Shown: positions 35,702-43,080 of the stretch, in pieces | Numbering within the stretch: the first letter of the stretch is position 1 | Layout: every line of letters begins with the position of its first letter | Source of the DNA: Opitutia bacterium | GTDB taxonomy: Bacteria; Verrucomicrobiota; Verrucomicrobiia; Opitutales; Coraliomargaritaceae | Length of the DNA: 49,896 bases | Assembly: GCA_029252625.1 (NCBI GenBank) | Contig: JAQXBA010000119.1 | Location: 1 to 49,896 of the forward strand | Direction of reading: 5' to 3' | Notes under the pieces: model-generated | What the model was told of the DNA's origin: nothing | Database searches by the model: none | The model's input: the letters and a program-made list of their open reading frames with translations, nothing else | Translations under genes and position numbers: made by a program

Positions 35702-37888
35702 TTATGCAAACAACATCCCGATTTGATAGGTTAGCACAGCCGCAACCCAGGCGACCGTGGTGAGCGCTAAAAAGCTTCCGATCGCCCACTTCCAATTCAG
35801 TTCTTTGGCGATTACAGCAAGTGTCGCTCCGCATTGCATACAGAGAGCAAAGAACACCATGATCGAAAGTGCCACCGGAATATTAAACACCGTCTCGCCT
35901 GTGCGTGGGCCGCTTTCCCATTTTGCCTGAGTGAGTGTGGCGCGTAGGTCATTGGATTCCTCGTCGATTTCGCCACCCAAGGCATAAGTAATACCAAGTG
36001 TCGAGATGATCACTTCGCGGGCTGGAAAACTTGCCAATACACCGACGGTGATTTTCCAATCATAGCCCGCAGGAGCGAACACGGGTTGCACGAATTGACC
36101 AAATTTTCCCATGTAGCTCTGTTCCAGATAGGCTGCATCGACGCGTTTGCAGAGTTCTTGTTCGTTCAAAGTCGTAGTGTCTGATAAAAGTGCCACTTCA
36201 GCTTGATACTGTTCAGTGACGGATGCTTCGACCTCAGCAGAGCGAGGGAAATAGAGCAGCGCCCAAATGATGACGGTCATCGCAAAGATTACTGTGCCAG
36301 CGCGTATAATGAATTCCTTGCCGCTCTCATACATGCGCCAAACCATGGTTTTGATGCGCGGTACACGATAGGGCGGCAACTCCATTAGGAAGGGTTTTGG
36401 CTGTTGGCCTTGATTGAGTGTTTGATTGAGCAACCACGCGATTGGCGCAGCGAGGATCGCGCCGACGAAGTGCATCGCAAACAGCATCGCACCTGCCACC
36501 GCCGGGCCGTAGCGCGGCTCTACAAAGGCACCGATCAAAAGTAGGTAGACCGGTAGTCGCGCTGAGCAACTCATTAGCGGTGCGATCAAGATGGTAATCA
36601 TCCGTGCTTTGGGATCGCTGATCGTGCGGGTGGCGAGGATGCCGGGGATCGCGCAGGCGTAGCTGGAGAGCAGCGGCACAAAACTTTTCCCGTTCAGGCC
36701 GCACCATTGAAATAGTTTATCCATCAAGAACGCCGCGCGCGCCATATAGCCGGATTCTTCCAGTAGTGAGATGAACAGAAAAAGTACCAGGATTTGCGGT
36801 AAGAATACCACAAATGCACCGACACCGCCTATGATGCCATCGGCGATCAAGCTCTGTAGCATCGGCGTCCCAGCAAGCGCTTCGGAAGCAAGCTTTTGCA
36901 GCGCTCCCGTGGCGCCTTCGATCAAATCCATGAACGGCCCCGCCCATGTATACACCGATTGAAAAACCACATACATCATACCGACAAACACCACCAGCCC
37001 CCAGAAGCGGTGTAGTAAGAGTTGGTCGATACTTTCGCTGGCGGTGCGCTTTTTCAGCGCTACTTGGCGCTCAATAATGTCGCCGAGTAGGGGGTTTAGA
37101 AATCGGAAACGTAGGATCGACTCTGCCGCGTCCGGGTTGAAGCCATCTTTGTAGAGCTGGTCGCGGGCATCTTTGATGATTCCTGCATACTCAGAATCCG
37201 GTGTTTGTAAGCGTTCTCGCACCGCGCTGTTGCGGTCAAAGATGAGTCGTTGTAATTCGCCGACCTGCAATGCTTCGCCGCGTTTATTGATAAATTCGTC
37301 GTGCAGTTTTTGCACCGCAGTCTTGACCGCTTCCGGCCAGATCGGACGCATCATCATCGACTTGGTTTTGATCGCATGCTCGACTGCACGGGCCAGCGCT
37401 TCGGTGCCACGACTACGTGTCGCCACCGTTGGTACTACCGGTACGCCTAGACGTTGCTCTAATAGTTTACAGTCAATTTGTAGGCCCTTTTTTTCCGCGA
37501 CGTCCCAGCAGTTCAGCGCGATTACCATCGGTACATCTAGCTCGGACGCTTGCGAGGCGAGGAAGAGATTGCGCTGCAAATTCTCCACATCCACCACTAC
37601 GATGATCAGGTCGGGAGCGGGCAGGCCATCGACACGCCCAGCCAAGACATCTACTGCGATCCGCTCGTCCAATGAACTGGCACTCAAACTGTAGGTGCCC
37701 GGCAAGTCGATCAGTTGCACGTCCTGATCGCGGTTCAGCGCCCAGCGGCCGATTTTTTTTTCCACCGTCACACCGGAGTAGTTACCGACACGCTGGCGCA
37801 TGCCAGTGAGCGCGTTAAAAAGTGAGGTTTTGCCGGTGTTGGGATTACCAATTAATGCGACGCGAAGTTCTGAATCTGCCTCGGACAT
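35702..37888 (-). CDS. feoB: Ferrous iron transport GTPase-permease FeoB
   Basis: FeoB (728 residues, full length) imports Fe2+ across the inner membrane. The N-terminal G domain has G1 GNPNTGKTS (14-22), G2 Thr41, G3 DLPG (61-64) and G4 NCWD (126-129), followed by the helical GDI-type domain. From about residue 290 come the membrane helices with two Gate-type segments, including YACAIPGILATRTI and MSCSARLPVYLLL, and the ASFPAREVIISTLG segment. It is preceded by feoA with a one-base gap and followed by the Cys-rich partner. A Fur box upstream of feoA implies control by iron. Confidence 0.96.
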   Translation of the reverse strand: MSEADSELRVALIGNPNTGKTSLFNALTGMRQRVGNYSGVTVEKKIGRWALNRDQDVQLIDLPGTYSLSASSLDERIAVDVLAGRVDGLPAPDLIIVVVDVENLQRNLFLASQASELDVPMVIALNCWDVAEKKGLQIDCKLLEQRLGVPVVPTVATRSRGTEALARAVEHAIKTKSMMMRPIWPEAVKTAVQKLHDEFINKRGEALQVGELQRLIFDRNSAVRERLQTPDSEYAGIIKDARDQLYKDGFNPDAAESILRFRFLNPLLGDIIERQVALKKRTASESIDQLLLHRFWGLVVFVGMMYVVFQSVYTWAGPFMDLIEGATGALQKLASEALAGTPMLQSLIADGIIGGVGAFVVFLPQILVLFLFISLLEESGYMARAAFLMDKLFQWCGLNGKSFVPLLSSYACAIPGILATRTISDPKARMITILIAPLMSCSARLPVYLLLIGAFVEPRYGPAVAGAMLFAMHFVGAILAAPIAWLLNQTLNQGQQPKPFLMELPPYRVPRIKTMVWRMYESGKEFIIRAGTVIFAMTVIIWALLYFPRSAEVEASVTEQYQAEVALLSDTTTLNEQELCKRVDAAYLEQSYMGKFGQFVQPVFAPAGYDWKITVGVLASFPAREVIISTLGITYALGGEIDEESNDLRATLTQAKWESGPRTGETVFNIPVALSIMVFFALCMQCGATLAVIAKELNWKWAIGSFLALTTVAWVAAVLTYQIGMLFA

Positions 37889-37889
37889 G

Positions 37890-38114
37890 CTAGAGCTTCT
37901 CCACTTCGATCTCGGCTGCGTCTTTTAGACGTAGACTCATGTGGCAGCCTTGAAAGGCCACAGCGATCGGGTCGCCCAGAGGTGCTTCGTGCGTGAGGCA
38001 AACCTCTTGCCCTGGCAGCAAGCCCATCGCCATCAATCGGGCGACGCTCTCATTCTGGCAATTCACTTTCGTGACTCGGAAAGCTCCGTCTTTCTTAATT
38101 TGGTCTAAACGCAT
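37890..38114 (-). CDS. feoA: FeoA, SH3-like partner of FeoB
   Basis: The ATG at 38114 gives a normal 74-residue FeoA (MRLDQIKKDGAFRVTKVN...LMAMGLLPGQEVCLTHEAPLGDP, positions 1-55, ending MSLRLKDAAEIEVEKL). A longer frame up to a TTG at 38150 would run through the Fur box and is unlikely. FeoA binds the cytoplasmic side of FeoB and modulates its GTPase. The stop is one base from the feoB ATG. Confidence 0.95.
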   Translation of the reverse strand: MRLDQIKKDGAFRVTKVNCQNESVARLMAMGLLPGQEVCLTHEAPLGDPIAVAFQGCHMSLRLKDAAEIEVEKL

Positions 38115-38126
38115 GGGTGAGCATTG

Positions 38127-38145
38127 CATGAGAATAAGTCTCATT
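38127..38145 (-). promoter_or_regulatory. Fur box upstream of feoA
   Basis: On the minus strand the sequence is AATGAGACTTATTCTCATG, which matches the classical AATGAGAATTATTCTCATT Fur site at 17 of 19 positions and is nearly a 7-1-7 palindrome. It ends 13 bases before the feoA ATG, where bound Fur would block transcription of feoAB in iron-replete cells. Confidence 0.8.
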
Positions 38146-38522
38146 AGCAAGTTGCAAAGAGAAAGACTTAGTTCTGGATTGCAAGCTCAGAGGCACTGAT
38201 TTTATAGAGCGATGAGTCGCTCAGGTCGAAAGATTGGTCGGCGATAAAATCCCGATAATCGGGTGTTGCCCAGAATCGTACAGTTGATCTTCAGCTGCTG
38301 GAAGACACGCGTCTGCCCAGAATTGGGCAGGCAGGGCTCACGCACTTTTAGGATGAGATGGTCATTGACGAACGGTGCTCGAACTCGCAAAAAAAACGTT
38401 TAATTTGCTGTGGTCTCAAACAGACTAAGTTGATTGGCGTGAAATTTGTTTTATTCTGATGGCGCCCCTTAATTCGCGATCATTTTAATTTTTTTATTTT
38501 TAATTCCCATTAACGAAAAATA
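38146..38522. other. Intergenic region between divergent feoA and porin genes
   Basis: No convincing gene is seen. The region holds two perfect short inverted repeats: CCCGAT-A-ATCGGG at 38251-38263 and CTGCCC-AGAATT-GGGCAG at 38313-38330. The porin promoter lies at its right end and the Fur box just left of it. Confidence 0.5.
38430..38457 (+). promoter_or_regulatory. Sigma70-like promoter of the porin gene
   Basis: TTGATT (38430-38435) and TATTCT (38452-38457) are separated by 16 bases, 65 bases upstream of the porin ATG. The -10 is imperfect but its position is suitable. Confidence 0.45.
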
Positions 38523-40055
38523 ATGAAAAAAAAGATCCCCCTGTTTATAAGTGCATTGTGCGTGCAGGCGCTTGCGTTCGGCCAAGTGCCGACCAACGAG
38601 CAATTGTTTGAAATGCTGCAAGCCACACAGAAGCAAGTGGCAGAGCTTAAAACGCGGACCTTGAACGCCGAAGCCGAAGCAACCCAAGCCAAAGCTCAGT
38701 TGTCTGCCTTGCAGAACCGAGTTTTCGAAAGTGAGCAAGCCAATGCGGGTTCGATCGATCTCGCCAATCTGATCGGCACCAACGCCGAGTATTCCTATCA
38801 AGTACTAGATCATACCGAAAACACCAATACCAAGCAGTTACGCCAATTAGAGGCCTTGCGCGACGGTAAATTGAAGAGCCGTCTCACCATCGGTGGCAAC
38901 ATCACCGCAGTGACTAATTACCAAAAGTCGAATACTGATTCGAAATTCGGCTGGCTGATGCGTCATCCCACAGCGAAAAACCAATTTGGTAAAGAGGTAT
39001 CGGAGGCGGTGATTCATTCGGTCAATTTGCAGGTCACTGGTCGAGTAACCGATCGCCTAACCGCCTATGCGGAATTACTGTACAACCCTGAGCAGAATTT
39101 TGCCTCTGGCTCGACGATCACCGGTTTGCCGCGCAACAATGTTAATATGCGCCGCGCGTATTTGCTCTACGGTGATCTGACCAATTCGCCGTTTTATGCC
39201 TCAATCGGCAAGATGGACATTCCGTTTGGCCTCAACGACACCGTCAATCCGTTTACCAATTCGACTAATTGGCACTCGTTTGCGGGTCTCGCTTATGGTG
39301 CCAAGGTTGGCTATGCAGGCAACAATCTCAAGCTACGCGCCATGGCGGTGCAAGGTGGCGCACAGTTCCGCAACGCCAACACTTCGGTGCACGGCAGCGC
39401 AGTGCCGTCGAAGTTGAACAACTTCGCCCTCGATGCCAATTATACCTTCGAGTTCCACGACGACAGCTCATTGTTGGCTGGTGTGAGCTATCAGCACGGT
39501 TCAGCTTACTGCCAGGATTATGTTGTGCAAACTCCAGAAGCCAAAGCGAGAGGAAAGCTGAACGGCGTACAGCATTTTGGTGCTTGCGCGGATGATAATC
39601 CTGCCATTGCCGCTTACTTGAAGTATACCCGCGACAAACTGAATGTGATCGCTGAATATGCACAGACGCTGAATGAGTGGCCCGGGACTTTCAACCCTGT
39701 TAATCCCGCATTTGCTGATTTTGCTGCGCAGAAAAATACCACCTTTACGCTAGGGGCTAGCTATGGATTTGATTTCGGTCTCAAGAACGACGTCGAGTTA
39801 TCCGCGGAGTTCAGCCGCTTCATTGCTGGCGACGATGGCTCGCCATGGGAAAAGCAGGACCAGTTGGTACTGGGTGCGTCGTATTTCTTGAACAGCAACG
39901 TCAAACTATTTGCCGAATACATCCATGTCGACGGTTGGGTACCGCTTAACTTCTTGAGTGGCGGGAATACTTTTAATGGTCCAAGTGATGATTCTTGGTC
40001 AGACCAAGACGCGACCACCGATGCGATAGTGTTGGGAGTGACGGCCGCCTTTTAA
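38523..40055 (+). CDS. Outer-membrane beta-barrel porin with N-terminal coiled coil
   Basis: The 510-residue protein has a signal peptide (MKKKIPLFISALCVQALAFG), a coiled coil of about 50 residues (LFEMLQATQKQVAELKTRT...) that may bind peptidoglycan or trimerise, and a long series of amphipathic strands ending in a C-terminal Phe (TAAF), the outer-membrane assembly signal. A GKMDIPFGLND segment near residue 237 is typical of phosphate-selective and LbtU-like porins, which set this type apart from classical trimeric porins. Its place next to a Fur-regulated feoAB makes a role in iron or siderophore entry possible. The gene has its own promoter and a strong terminator. Confidence 0.8.
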   Translation: MKKKIPLFISALCVQALAFGQVPTNEQLFEMLQATQKQVAELKTRTLNAEAEATQAKAQLSALQNRVFESEQANAGSIDLANLIGTNAEYSYQVLDHTENTNTKQLRQLEALRDGKLKSRLTIGGNITAVTNYQKSNTDSKFGWLMRHPTAKNQFGKEVSEAVIHSVNLQVTGRVTDRLTAYAELLYNPEQNFASGSTITGLPRNNVNMRRAYLLYGDLTNSPFYASIGKMDIPFGLNDTVNPFTNSTNWHSFAGLAYGAKVGYAGNNLKLRAMAVQGGAQFRNANTSVHGSAVPSKLNNFALDANYTFEFHDDSSLLAGVSYQHGSAYCQDYVVQTPEAKARGKLNGVQHFGACADDNPAIAAYLKYTRDKLNVIAEYAQTLNEWPGTFNPVNPAFADFAAQKNTTFTLGASYGFDFGLKNDVELSAEFSRFIAGDDGSPWEKQDQLVLGASYFLNSNVKLFAEYIHVDGWVPLNFLSGGNTFNGPSDDSWSDQDATTDAIVLGVTAAF

Positions 40056-40083
40056 TGGCCACGCAGTAAGCTTTTGTGATCAA

Positions 40084-40112
40084 TCCCCCAAGTTCGCTTG
40101 GGGGATTTTTTT
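40084..40112 (+). terminator. Intrinsic terminator of the porin gene
   Basis: TCCCCCAAG (40084-40092) pairs perfectly with CTTGGGGGA (40097-40105) around a TTCG tetraloop, followed by seven T (40106-40112). It lies 28 bases after the porin stop. Confidence 0.95.
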
Positions 40113-40153
40113 ATCGATTCGCTTCAGTCGCGCGGGTCGGATTGCTTGAGGGG

Positions 40154-40170
40154 AAGCGGGACCAGTCTAT
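40154..40170 (+). repeat. 17-bp dispersed repeat, copy 1
   Basis: AAGCGGGACCAGTCTAT matches 42081-42097 in 15 of 17 positions. Both copies lie in non-coding sequence and flank the carbonic-anhydrase-like, cytochrome and tRNA genes. Confidence 0.45.
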
Positions 40171-40218
40171 CGCGTGCCAGTAGCGATATATGTCAACGGC
40201 GTGCCTAATGCCAGGGTG

Positions 40219-40755
40219 TTAAGCGTTCGATGCTTGGCGCTGTTTGTGCGCGCGCGATACAATCACATATTTGTCTGCCATCGCTTTGAGTCCGGCGCGC
40301 TCTTCATCGCTGAGTGTTCGCACGACTTTGGCTGGACAACCGAGCACCAGCGATCCGGGTGGTACTTGTGTGCCTTTGGTAACCAGGGCGCCGGCGCCGA
40401 CGATCGATTGCGCGCCGATCACTGCGCCATCGAGAATGGTCGAATGCATTCCAATTAGGCACTCATCGCCGATCGTGCAGGCGTGCACCATCGACTTGTG
40501 GCCGATCGTCACAAACGAGCCGATTTGTACGCCATAGTCGTCTGCTAAGTGGATCACGCTGCCGTCCTGCACATTTGAGCCTTCACCGATTTCAATACGA
40601 TTAATATCCGCGCGCAGTACACAACCATGCCAAACACTGGCGTTTCGACCCACGGTAGTTGCTCCAAGGATAATCGCATCGGCTGCGACGTAAGCAGATT
40701 CATCAATCTGTGGGGTTTGATCTAAATAATAGGATAATCGTTCATCAAGTGTCAT
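40219..40755 (-). CDS. Gamma-carbonic-anhydrase-like left-handed beta-helix protein
   Basis: I start at the ATG at 40755 (178 residues); an upstream TTG adds twelve residues. The hexapeptide-repeat beta-helix runs over most of the protein: ADAIILGATTVGRNASVW, EIGEGSNVQDGSVIHL, VTIGHKSMVHACTIGD and MHSTILDGAVIGAQS. The His in VIHL and the two in IGHKSMVHA are the zinc ligands of gamma-class carbonic anhydrases (YrdA/PaaY type). It may hydrate CO2, act as a thioesterase, or be a metal-binding protein without activity. It is alone on its strand. Confidence 0.85.
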   Translation of the reverse strand: MTLDERLSYYLDQTPQIDESAYVAADAIILGATTVGRNASVWHGCVLRADINRIEIGEGSNVQDGSVIHLADDYGVQIGSFVTIGHKSMVHACTIGDECLIGMHSTILDGAVIGAQSIVGAGALVTKGTQVPPGSLVLGCPAKVVRTLSDEERAGLKAMADKYVIVSRAHKQRQASNA

Positions 40756-40928
40756 CGATTCAATATAGTCGGGGCTTGTTTTTATAGCCAAGATTAGAAT
40801 TAGATCAGCACGCTTCTGCGTGGCTGTTAATACTACTTAGTAGGGCGGCTTCTGTTGTATGTAGAGGTATGAGATCCAGCTGGATAGTGTTTGACAGAAT
40901 ACTAATGAATTTCTTCATTTGCAATATC

Positions 40929-41735
40929 ATGAACCAACCGAAAGACCATAAAACCCGCGCTTCAGATGAGTCGTTTTGCTCGCTTCTAGTAGGCTTTAAT
41001 TTCATTTTCTTTACAGGCTTACTGGCGTTTATGTTGTTTCTGCCGTTTCAGGCGGTTCTTTTTGGTTCGGATACGCCGCATGGCACAGATGCTAGCCACG
41101 AAGAAGTCTCAGATGCCAGCCCCGCTACTACTGCAGAGCTGAGCGCAGCCACAGCTGTTGTCGAAGTGATTGCACCGGCTGCAGGTAAAGCCGCATATAT
41201 GGTTTGTTCGACCTGTCACGGAGCTGAAGGCGAAGGCAATACGGCGCTCAATGCACCTGCACTAGCAGGACAACAAGACTGGTATCTGAAGCGCCAGTTA
41301 ATTAAATATAAGGACGGCGTGCGTGGTACACACCCAGATGACATTTATGGTATGCAGATGCGCCCAATGGCGATGATGTTGACCGACGAAGCCAAGATCG
41401 ACGAAGTGGTTGCGTACATTGCACAACTGCCAGTTACCGCGCCGCTGCCGACGCTTGGCGGTGATGTTGCTAAGGGAGCTGCGAGCTACGCACTCTGTGC
41501 GGCTTGCCATGGACCAGATGCCGAGGGTAATGTGCTACTGAATGCACCCGCTCTGCAAAACTTGCCGGACTGGTACATCGTCAGACAGCTACAAAATTAT
41601 AAGTCTGGCGTGCGCGGTACACATCCTAAAGACATCGAAGGCATGCAAATGCGTCCAATGGCGATGGTGCTTGCTGATGAGCAAGCGATGAAAGATATCG
41701 CCGCCTTTATCAATTCTAAGGCAGGCGCGGAGTAG
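40929..41735 (+). CDS. Membrane-anchored diheme c-type cytochrome
   Basis: I choose the ATG at 40929 (268 residues); two in-frame codons upstream are alternatives and no clear ribosome site decides. A membrane helix (about 18-45, FCSLLVGFNFIFFTGLLAFM) anchors a linker rich in Ala/Ser and two tandem cytochrome c domains. Heme sites are CSTCH (93-97) and CAACH (190-194); axial Met candidates lie in the repeated GMQMRPMAM segments. The two domains are close copies (shared LNAPAL, GVRGTHP and MQMRPMAM). Such c4-like proteins carry electrons to terminal oxidases. Confidence 0.88.
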   Translation: MNQPKDHKTRASDESFCSLLVGFNFIFFTGLLAFMLFLPFQAVLFGSDTPHGTDASHEEVSDASPATTAELSAATAVVEVIAPAAGKAAYMVCSTCHGAEGEGNTALNAPALAGQQDWYLKRQLIKYKDGVRGTHPDDIYGMQMRPMAMMLTDEAKIDEVVAYIAQLPVTAPLPTLGGDVAKGAASYALCAACHGPDAEGNVLLNAPALQNLPDWYIVRQLQNYKSGVRGTHPKDIEGMQMRPMAMVLADEQAMKDIAAFINSKAGAE

Positions 41736-41746
41736 CGTACTTGCTG

Positions 41747-41759
41747 GAGCGCAACGCTC
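41747..41759 (+). terminator. Short hairpin after the cytochrome gene
   Basis: GAGCG (41747-41751) pairs with CGCTC (41755-41759) around CAA, followed by three T. It is 12 bases past the stop and only a weak terminator candidate. Confidence 0.35.
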
Positions 41760-41841
41760 TTTCGTGGCCCAATTAGTTTTTTAATCATCGGATGATTGAC
41801 AGTCGCTCGCAGCACGGATTCTCTCCCTGCTTCGACTTTCC

Positions 41842-41924
41842 GCTCAGGTGGTGAAACGGTAGACACGCCACGTTCAGGTCGTGGTGCTCGCAAGGGCGTG
41901 AGGGTTCAAATCCCTCCCTGAGTA
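41842..41924 (+). tRNA. tRNA-Leu, anticodon CAG
   Basis: The cloverleaf is readable: acceptor GCTCAGG (41842-41848) with CCTGAGT (41917-41923, one G-T pair), a D arm with GGTAGAC, an anticodon stem CCACG/CGTGG around TTCAGGT giving CAG, a long variable arm (class II, as expected for Leu) and a T arm GAGGG-TTCAAAT-CCCTC (41900-41916). CCA is not encoded. The 3' end adjoins a change to accessory genes, so this tRNA is a likely integration site. Confidence 0.95.
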
Positions 41925-41944
41925 TTTTTGAGTAATTGATAATT

Positions 41945-41975
41945 AGGCACTTGCGTGTAATGCGAGTGCCTTTTT
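41945..41975 (+). terminator. Terminator of the tRNA-Leu gene
   Basis: AGGCACTTGC (41945-41954) pairs with GCGAGTGCCT (41962-41971), one wobble pair, and is followed by TTTT. It lies 20 bases after the tRNA. Confidence 0.8.
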
Positions 41976-41979
41976 ATTT

Positions 41980-42045
41980 GGCAGAATGCTATGTTTCGCG
42001 GGATATTCTGCCTTATCTTTGGCAGAATTAGCGACAGCGCGAAAC
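41980..42045. repeat. Nested inverted/direct repeats after tRNA-Leu
   Basis: GGCAGAAT occurs at 41980-41987 and 42021-42028, with its inverse ATTCTGCC at 42005-42012. GTTTCGCG (41993-42000) is matched by its inverse CGCGAAAC (42038-42045). The arrangement resembles recombinase arm sites or a folded RNA. A function is not shown. Confidence 0.55.
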
Positions 42046-42080
42046 CTCACTCAGTTCGACGATCCGCTGATTGTTAGCAA

Positions 42081-42097
42081 AAGCGGGACTGGTCTAT
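42081..42097 (+). repeat. 17-bp dispersed repeat, copy 2
   Basis: AAGCGGGACTGGTCTAT differs from 40154-40170 at two positions. The last four bases overlap the 3' end of the hypothetical gene at 42094. Confidence 0.45.
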
Positions 42098-42369
42098 ACT
42101 CTGAACTTGAGTGATTTCGGCTGCCATGGGCGTTTCGCATTTCCGAATATCATCTCAATGGTAGGTTCATCGTAGCCCCATTGTTTGAATATTTCGGGAT
42201 CAATCGTATTACCTTCCTCGTCTATGTTGCTTTCTAGCTCTTCAACAGTTGGTTGATATCTGTCCGTGACCTCTTTAGTCGGTTTGAGGCGTCTGATAAA
42301 GCGTAAGGTGAGTATTTCGTAGAGTAGATGACCTTCGCAGCACCCTCCAATCGTTCTATGTCCAATCAT
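42094..42369 (-). CDS. Hypothetical protein, first gene of the accessory region
   Basis: A 91-residue protein with ATG start, a Cys pair near the N-terminus (GGCCEGH) and an acidic middle (EELESNIDEEGNTIDPE) before a basic tail. I do not recognise a family. The protein-like composition and single clean start support a real gene. It stands alone between the tRNA and a 440-base region without obvious genes. Confidence 0.5.
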   Translation of the reverse strand: MIGHRTIGGCCEGHLLYEILTLRFIRRLKPTKEVTDRYQPTVEELESNIDEEGNTIDPEIFKQWGYDEPTIEMIFGNAKRPWQPKSLKFRV

Positions 42370-42809
42370 GCCGCAAGCATAAGCCTTCGGGCGGTGCTAT
42401 GTAAAGGCGTAGTCGGCCACGCCGGTCACATACCCCCCCACACCCTATGGAACGCCTCTGAGGGACGAGGAGATCGCCCTGAAACAGTCAACTCCCTCCG
42501 CGCCTTTCAATGCCCCCCTCCGCAGAAACACCCCCTATGTTGAAATTCAAAAACGGGAAAAATTTGGGGGATTTTTTTGAGGTTTCGGTTTTTGGCTGAT
42601 TCTATCGGTTCGATTGAAGCCGAATGTCGGGCCTGCCTAGTCCAGTTATTGAGATCTTCGCTGTCAGGTTTTTTGCGGCATTTCTGAAAATCGAATGAAA
42701 GGTTACGGCGAGCCTTTCGGGGATTTGGTATTTTGATTGTGTTCTCCCCAAGCGTGGGAGGCCGCAAACGAAATCGGCGCTTCGATTTCAAAAATCAGAA
42801 AGGTATCAT
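42370..42809. other. 440-base non-coding region with hairpins and C-runs
   Basis: No convincing gene. There are C-rich stretches (about 42430-42445 and 42510-42535), a hairpin GGCGT...ACGCC near 42408-42425 and a stable hairpin GAAAGGTT-ACGGCG-AGCCTTTC at 42697-42718. Composition changes sharply from the neighbouring genes. It could hold a promoter for the small-gene pair, a structured RNA or an element boundary. Confidence 0.5.
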
Positions 42810-42935
42810 ATGACACAGGACGAAAACGACCTCTGGTCGGACATTAACAACCCGAACAATGACGCAGACATGGATGATTGGTCTGATGTCCATAATCCAA
42901 ACAACGACGCTTACCTCGGTGACGAAGATGAGTAA
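42810..42935 (+). CDS. Tiny acidic protein with tandem internal repeat
   Basis: A 41-residue protein with a good ribosome site (AAAGG, eight bases upstream). It consists of two copies of WSD[IV][NH]NPNNDA (about 9-18 and 24-33) separated by an acidic linker, and ends GDEDE. More than a third of residues are Asp or Glu. No family is recognised. Its stop overlaps the ATG of the next small gene, so the two are translated together. Confidence 0.65.
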   Translation: MTQDENDLWSDINNPNNDADMDDWSDVHNPNNDAYLGDEDE

Positions 42936-43080
42936 ACCAGCTCCACTGACACCTGATGCAGTTAAGCGCATCGTGAAGGCTGAGGTCAGCAAGCATGGAT
43001 GCATCCGTAAAGGATCTCATGCTGCTAAGGTGCAGTCTATCATGGATCAGCGACAGCAGAGTCGCGGATCAGCTAGTTGA
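42928..43080 (+). CDS. Tiny basic protein, partner of the 41-residue protein
   Basis: A 50-residue basic protein (TPDAVKRIVKAEVSKHG, then IRKGSHAAKVQSIMDQ). The pattern T-P-D-A-x-x-R-I...KGS-x-A-A-x-x-Q resembles the short SMP-type repeat of plant and some bacterial seed-maturation-like proteins; this is a resemblance only. It overlaps the acidic partner (ATGAGTAA) and its last 12 bases overlap the tail of the minus-strand gene at 43069. Confidence 0.65.
   Translation: MSKPAPLTPDAVKRIVKAEVSKHGCIRKGSHAAKVQSIMDQRQQSRGSAS

Noticed and set aside
38115-38150. Longer FeoA with 12 extra N-terminal residues
   Set aside because: It would run through the Fur box; the 74-residue form is the normal FeoA length.
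38202-38390. 62-residue frame on the minus strand between feoA and the porin gene
   Set aside because: It is dominated by two inverted repeats and lacks a ribosome site or recognisable composition.
42507-42791. 94-residue frame on the minus strand
   Set aside because: Needs a TTG start, has low-complexity basic composition and crosses C-runs and hairpins; treated as non-coding.
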